Shown here: piece after piece, positions 58,229-64,000 of the stretch | How the letters are laid out: every line of letters begins with the position of its first letter | Numbering within the stretch: position 1 is the first letter of the stretch | From: Halichondria panicea | Taxonomy: Eukaryota; Porifera; Demospongiae; Suberitida; Halichondriidae | Reading direction: 5' to 3' | Length of the DNA stretch: 64,000 nucleotides | NCBI RefSeq assembly: GCF_963675165.1 | Contig: NC_087383.1 | Span: 5,372,839-5,436,838 of the forward strand | Translations under genes and position numbers: made by a program | The notes under the pieces: generated by a model | The model's database searches: none | Told to the model about the DNA's origin: nothing | The model's input: the letters and a program-made list of their open reading frames with translations, nothing else

Positions 58229-61200
58229 TCACGGTAATTCAATAGTTTTCCAGACAGCAGCATAGCCATCGTTGGAACCTCCTCCACTGACCACCAGGTT
58301 AAGGTCTGTCATGGTCATGGAGCGAACCACGTCCTCATCATGAGCTGTCAAGATCTTAGGCATCTGGAGGGAGGAGGGCATACAATTTGAACATTAATTT
58401 TAACCATAAATTGTAGTCATGCAGAGTGTACAAAATATATAGTCGATCCTCACCCCTGCTCCACTGGCGTAACTTTGTGAGTGAAATATGTAGATCTTAC
58501 CACTCTTGGAACCACACCACATCTATATAATTATACATAATGGCAAGAGAAAGACTGTTAGAATTAAACCAAAAATCCTATAATTATTTGACTGTAGATA
58601 GAGTTAGTATAAATAGCTCAAATAATAATTTTTTATCTCCCCAAACTGGCAGCTAATTTCAATTACACCAAAACTGAGTCATGCGATACATGGCTTACAG
58701 GGCTCAAATAATAGGATTATTAGTGTAGACTGCTACAAGCACAAAATTCCTATATACTCACAGTATTTTTGACTGGCAGTATTATTGATATCCTGCTGTC
58801 TAGAGCTGTGTACTGCAAATTCTTTTTTTTTGTGTCAGGGTCAAAGACGGCAATGAATATCGAGTCCTCTGATTTGGGGAGACAGTAAACGCTGCACCAT
58901 ACCTGCAACAGAGTTGAAACAATGAGTAACAGTTGCATTTATAGGCCATGGTATATAGATTAATAATTATTATGATGCTTCAAAATAATATTAAATTGCC
59001 TATTATTAATTTTTTTCCTATTAATAATTATTAGTCCTCCGTGAAAAACCACGAGCACAACATATACAGTGGAACCTCCATTAACGACCACCTCCGAAGA
59101 GCAACCACACGCTATATAACGGCCAAGAGCTCAGGTTCGGATTGAAACTACGATGACTTCAATGTAAAGCCACCTCTCTACTCCGTATAACGAGCAGCTG
59201 TCTAGTCTCCAACCAGCTTTAGCAATGGAAAATAACCTCCCAGAACGGATAGCCACACACAGAATTAGCAACCAGCTTTAGCAATGGAAAATAACCTCCC
59301 AGAACGGACAGCCACACACAGAATTAGCAGCAAATTAGCTGAGACAGCATTATTTTGCCCAATCGTAAAAACCTAGCTGTAGCTAGCTTGTCTCTACAGC
59401 CTTTTCAAAGCTTGTATGAGCTAAAGAAGCAGTTATTTGCAGCAAGAAATGACTCATAGACCATACATAGCTGGCAATCGGAACCTCCTCTCTATAACGG
59501 CCAAATGGCTGTTCCCCAATGGTGTCCGTTTTATGGAGGTTCCACTGTACATGTATATAATTATGTTAAGATGTGCAAAAAACCAAGAGTACAATTAAGT
59601 AACATCATGCACACATGCAGTTTATAATGGCTATATATCTATTGCCTATATACCTGCCATTTATACTGGCTGCCCCAAACTAGGTTTTTAATAGAGTATA
59701 TGACATTTTGGGTGTTATAAAAATTGGATTACACTTAAATAGAGGGCATAATAGATCCTATCCTTGAGACAGAACCGTAAAATTAGCCATTGATTAGATT
59801 CGAGGTAGGGTCGTTTCTTAGCCGCGGCTATTTTGCCACCTGGCCAAGCTGCACTGTCCCAAGGGTACGTGACCGGATTAACGAGTCTACTGTATTCTAC
59901 TGTATAGTTATGTATGTGCACTCACCTCATCCTCTGAAGACAGTGCAAGGTGCTTGATTTCAATCTGTCTCCTGCGTCCTCCAGGGAAGAACAACTCGTG
60001 GTCCACCTCACCCGTTTCCGTATCCATGATCGTTATGCTGCCCCTATTAGTACCCACCCAGATGTAGTCACGCCAGATAGTGAAACATGTACATGCAGTG
60101 TACGCAGATGAGGTACTGACAATTGGGACCTGGATCTGAATGGGGTGATGAATAGTATAATTATACAGTATGGAGTAATCAAACTCTCATCATACTACGA
60201 CATATTATTATCCATGCATGACCGACAGTCAATGTGATGTAATAATTTAATGTAGACACGTATGCAAGCACGTTACTGGTTATTCTACCCATGCATGCAG
60301 ACACTATAGCCGACCTTCTTCACTCTAGTCCTTGTTTCAGGGTCCCAGGCTAACAGTATCCCGTTGAGCAGCAGGCCCCACACCAAGCTAGAGGGTAACA
60401 TCGTACATGGAATTACATGTATTGCATTCACTATAGTGCAGCAGCATGCATGCATACTGCAGGGATGTATTAATTGAGGGAGGTAATCCCCCCCCCCCCA
60501 TATAGGATCTGGCAGATTCATTAATAGGACTGCCATAATTCTAATGACTTAAATTGCACCAGAGACCCTCAAATATCCGGGGAGCATGCCCCCAGACCCC
60601 CCCCTACGTAGTTCATTGATTCAGAAGCATACGCCGCGGGAGGCTTTGCCCCCTGACCCAAAGTCCTGGATGCATTGCGTGCACCTCTGATATACATGTA
60701 CATGTAGGTAAATGCAACAGTAGCATCCAGCAGAAGCTGCATGCAGAGTAATACTGCACATAGAATATATACTCCTGATAGTTATAACTGACCTTCCGTT
60801 TCGATTTAACATGAGGTCTTTTGGAGCGTCTTCAAGATAGGAAATCTGTGACACATCTGTAGAATTAAGCGACACTTGAGTTACGGCAACAAAAAACCCT
60901 GCTCTCAGAAAATAAAATCTACAATAATTATATAGCATTGTTCGCCACAAGTGCATATCTTTTAAGAGTGGTCTATCGTAGTAGTATGCACATGCACACG
61001 TATACCTCATGCATAGGCCCTATACATAAGCGAGCTACATGTACATAACCTATTAATTTGTAGATTCAAATCAGATGACGCAAAGCCGAAGGTAATAATT
61101 ATGGGCAAAAGTGCATCTCAACTCACGAGTGACTGTTTGTACATCCAGGATGTGTATGTTTCGACTGTGAGAGCCCACCCACACCTGCTGACCCACCAGT

Positions 61201-64000
61201 AGCAGGCAGTTCTGTGTGTGTAAATAATATGTATGGTGATGAAAAGTACGTCATGACGGCGCTGTGACTAAAATACATGTACGTCTATACCCTAGCTACG
61301 TGCACTATACCAAGTACTATGTTGGCAATTTATTGCTACAATAACTTGAGCAATCATAGCCCTTCCCAGAGCCTGTCACCTATTTATTATACAGTGGTGA
61401 CCATTTTAAGCTGGGTGTCAAGAATTTGCACTACATTGGCTTCAAGGGCCTGGTTGGCAGTGATTACATCGTAAATCAGACTCACAAGTCGTGCAGATTT
61501 GCCATGTCTCGACTCAGTAATTTTGATGTCGCACTCGAAGCACTTGGCCTCAATGTCGTATACCTTCAGACGTCCATTGCCCTGGATGAGAGAGAGAAGG
61601 GAAAGGCTCTGTATACCCAGCAAGTTTCACATACACATACATGTATAGAGTACTGTAAGAGTGTTTCTAGCGGAGTCTTATATGGTACCCAATAGCTGGA
61701 CATACACACTCACCAGCCCTATCCACAACTTTCCTTGCTCTTCCTCGTAGAAGTCAACTATAGCAGTGCCAGAACAACAGAATGCAGCTTTAAATTGTCA
61801 TTTACATGTAGTTTGTCCACGTGCACATAATTACAACACATAAAAGCTTGACCTACGTAGCTAGCATGCTCATCGTAATTCTACATACATGTACAAATAA
61901 TATAGTTTACTTGGTGGGATATACAGTAGAGACTCAACGGTTTGTCTCTCTGCCTCGTGTAGGCAAGGGTTGATGCGGTACTGTAGATTATCCACCGTAA
62001 ATTTGCTCACTTCCGAAACATCTTTCGACTGAAAACTCAGGAGTTTCTGCGAAGGGAATAAACTTTAATGTCTGTACACAATGAACGTTCAGTACCTCAA
62101 TTGAGATTGTCGATCTACAAGGCTCTCTCAGAAGCCAATTATCACGCACACAGTGACAGTTAGAAAGCTTGGATTCTATTTTTATTAGAAGCTGAATCAT
62201 TTTTAGAATACGTACAATGTACATAATATAATAATTTACACAACAAAAGACAGCCTCTGAATAAAGACAAATTGTGGGGCTAGAAAGTGTTAACGATTGG
62301 CAACCTTGTTCACTCACCAGTGCCAGCTTGACTCTTTGAGCAGGGGTGTGGTTGTCGAGGAGACCGCTTTGACTAATAGCGTTCTGGAGGATCACATGCG
62401 AGTTGGACGTCACCATCACACACGGGTCTCTCCGAGCTAGGAGGGTGGGGGCGTGATCATTATTTTATTATTAAGCAGCTACTTTGTGTACATATAATAA
62501 TTATACATAGATTGATTGTGTTCATTTTGTTTCGAGCTGCTAAACCTGCTTAATCATTTCTTGCAGCAAGGTTAATGCAATCATTAACAAGCTGTTCACC
62601 TTGTGATAGCTGCCAACCAACTTGTACCTCTCGTATCATGTGATACCAATTGTCTCTCTCTACTGACGAGCGGAAAGCCATGTACAGGTCCATCTGGTGG
62701 GAGAGAGGGGAAATCAAGTATCCATAATTATACGTGCCGTTTTATTATGCATGCAGTTTGCACAGGCAATTAAAACACACAAAGTTATGACTTTGAATTG
62801 TAGGCTCAACAATTTGATAATAAAGGAGGCTATAATAACTACATAGCTTGCTGGCTAAGTACGCACGAAGCTATAATACGCATGTACATCATGTACATAT
62901 AACTTTGAAGGATCTTTTCAGAATTTCAAGCCCAAAATTCCTAGCTCCCCTACTCACGTGTTTCGTCGGTTTCCGCCAACCAGTACTACCACCAGTCGTG
63001 GGACGAGCTCTGTCTCCAGAACTGCGTTTGTCCAGCTTCTCAATCCGTATACCCGGAAACTTGGTGCCCCCAAACATCGTGGAGTGACTGAAATTTTCAA
63101 AGCGGATCTGTGTTCGCAAGTCAGCCATTTCGTAAGTCTTGAAAGCAGCAACCACTAACAACCTAGGTCACCAAAATAAAATACAAACTGAAACAACCAA
63201 TCTACTGCCTCTGTGTAAAGGGTACGTACATGCATGTGTGCATGTATCATAATTTTGTATGCGTGGGTGTAGAAATATACAAACTAATTACCGTATAGCG
63301 GGAAATTTTCGTGATGTGCAAAATTTCACGTTTTTCGAGCGCAGGCATGCACCGGTATTTCACATGCAAAGCTATTGGGTGTAGTTTCTTGGTTGAAACG
63401 CGTATATGAGAAATTTCTGCTGAGGGCCCTGCAGCCAAATAGCGAAAATTTCCCGCTGTACGGTACACACACTGTGGGGGTATTTACATGTATAGTTTGT
63501 ATAACAATTCTAGTGACACACGAGGTCAAATAATTGTTGCGAGACTAAAACTAAAATCAACGACACTGGGGTACATATATATTAATTGACTCACACAACC
63601 ATCATAGTATGTAGTGCAGCTGTGTGTTTACATGCATGCACGTATTCAAGTTGGGGTGTCTGAAAAACCCTCTATCTGAGCCAGGTATAAAAATTGCTTG
63701 GTCCCCACCTGTAAGTGGTGAGTACGATAGTGCAGGAAGATCCGTAGTTAGTCTTCTCATCCTGCGAGACAGCCAATACAGTTTCTGCCACTCTCACACC
63801 TTTCTCTTCCTTCTCCAGCTCCATGAGGGGCAGTTCAATCACTGAATTATCCTGGTGTACCTATATATATACATACGTGTACGTATAATTATTACAAGGC
63901 ATGGTATAAAAAAAGGTGAGACGAAAGTGGCAACTGCTATAACTAACCACTTTCCAAGAGTCATAGAACACTCGGAATGTATCTGGTGAAATAGCTGCAT
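58229..64000 (-). CDS. DENND3-like protein, C-terminal PH-like and beta-propeller half (partial)
   Basis: Fifteen exons, in coding order, are 64000-63948 (partial), 63851-63709, 63162-62958, 62693-62600, 62436-62318, 62046-61911, 61757-61714, 61581-61486, 61211-61127, 60856-60793, 60387-60315, 60135-59926, 58902-58762, 58522-58454 and 58363-58229. All phases agree. The 5' end lies beyond the window. The first part (F-R-V-F-Y-D-S-W, then L-T-T-Y-R-L-L-V-V, then M-A-F-R-S-S-V-E-R-D-N-W) looks like a PH-type fold. The rest is a beta-propeller with repeated L-W-I-G-L, Q-V-W-V-G-S, L-V-W-G-L, Y-I-W-V-G-T and M-W-C-G-S strands. It ends T-A-H-D-E-D-V-V-R-S and V-S-G-G-G-S, as the C terminus of DENND3, a RAB12 exchange factor, does in my recollection. 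The DENN domain itself is not in the window, so the name is provisional. The donor of exon 62693 could instead be at 62618. Confidence 0.72.
59067..59547. mobile_element. pogo/mariner-like MITE, CAGTGGAACCTC ends (481 bp)
   Basis: Ends CAGTGGAACCTCCATTAACG and GGAGGTTCCACTG, flanked by TA (59065-59066, 59548-59549). The middle contains a 59-bp direct tandem repeat (59211-59328). In the intron between exons 60135-59926 and 58902-58762 of the DENND3-like gene. Confidence 0.87.
59211..59328. repeat. 59-bp unit in two tandem copies
   Basis: Units starting aaccagctttagcaatgg and ending acagaattagc, at 59211 and 59270, differ at one base (cggat versus cggac). A recent duplication inside the MITE. 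Confidence 0.88.
63291..63463. mobile_element. CCGTATAGCGGG palindromic MITE
   Basis: Begins after TA with CCGTATAGCGGGAAATTTTC and ends GAAAATTTCCCGCTGTACGG before TA. It lies in the intron between exons 63851-63709 and 63162-62958 of the DENND3-like gene. Confidence 0.8.

Noticed and set aside
1..64000. CRISPR arrays, tRNA, rRNA genes and bacterial-type operons
   Set aside because: No direct-repeat/spacer arrays, cloverleaf-like blocks or rRNA segments were recognised. Spliced genes and transposon types show eukaryotic nuclear DNA.

Overview
The window is an intron-rich, AT-rich eukaryotic (animal) genomic segment with short introns, many simple repeats and many small DNA-transposon remnants. 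Six protein-coding genes could be traced exon by exon with matching splice phases: PARP16, KHDC4, a secreted cystine-knot-like gene, AGGF1, PUS10 and a multi-pass membrane protein gene. A seventh, coiled-coil, gene has an open 3' end, and the C-terminal part of a DENND3-like gene runs off the right edge. The gene set is metazoan. The base composition, the abundance of tacatgta/ataattat words and the gene-dense layout suggest a demosponge such as Amphimedon, but that species call is inference.

Layout. 1-3.3 kb: repeats and a broken hAT transposase. 3.7-19.3 kb: PARP16 (minus; six exons, 325 aa) with one 9.3 kb repeat-filled intron. 19.3-19.6 kb: 308-bp space between divergent start codons. 19.6-31.7 kb: KHDC4 (plus; eleven exons, 468 aa). 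31.7-35.0 kb: intergenic transposon nest. 35.0-38.2 kb: secreted cysteine-rich protein with a C-terminal cystine-knot-like pattern (minus; five exons, 314 aa) and a TATA box. 39.0-50.3 kb: AGGF1 (minus; fourteen exons, 530 aa: OCRE, FHA, G-patch). 50.29-50.44 kb: 157-bp space between divergent start codons. 50.4-52.0 kb: PUS10 (plus; a single exon, 511 aa). 52.2-55.2 kb: unrecognised multi-pass membrane protein (plus; three exons, 460 aa). 55.2-55.5 kb: LINE reverse-transcriptase tail. 55.6-56.5 kb: small membrane-anchored coiled-coil protein (plus). 58.2-64.0 kb: PH-like plus beta-propeller C-terminal half of a DENND3-like Rab regulator (minus).

How the genes relate. Two head-to-head pairs (PARP16/KHDC4 and AGGF1/PUS10) probably share bidirectional promoters. 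KHDC4 and AGGF1 belong to RNA-processing-linked families, PUS10 modifies RNA, and PARP16 is an ER-membrane mono-ADP-ribosyltransferase. No operon-like functional system is evident.

Mobile DNA. Five elements with different internal sequence all end in CAGAGGAGG (one is CAGAGGAAG) and are flanked by perfect 9-bp target duplications, as expected for Mutator-like elements. A second long-TIR family (ATAGAT...ATCTAT ends) is nested with the first so that two paralogous copies act as each other's empty-site controls. A third family ends in a GCACT/AGTGC hairpin followed by CTAG and a T, resembling a Helitron 3' end. These are the most distinctive signals in the window. All homology calls are from recognition by eye, with no database search.
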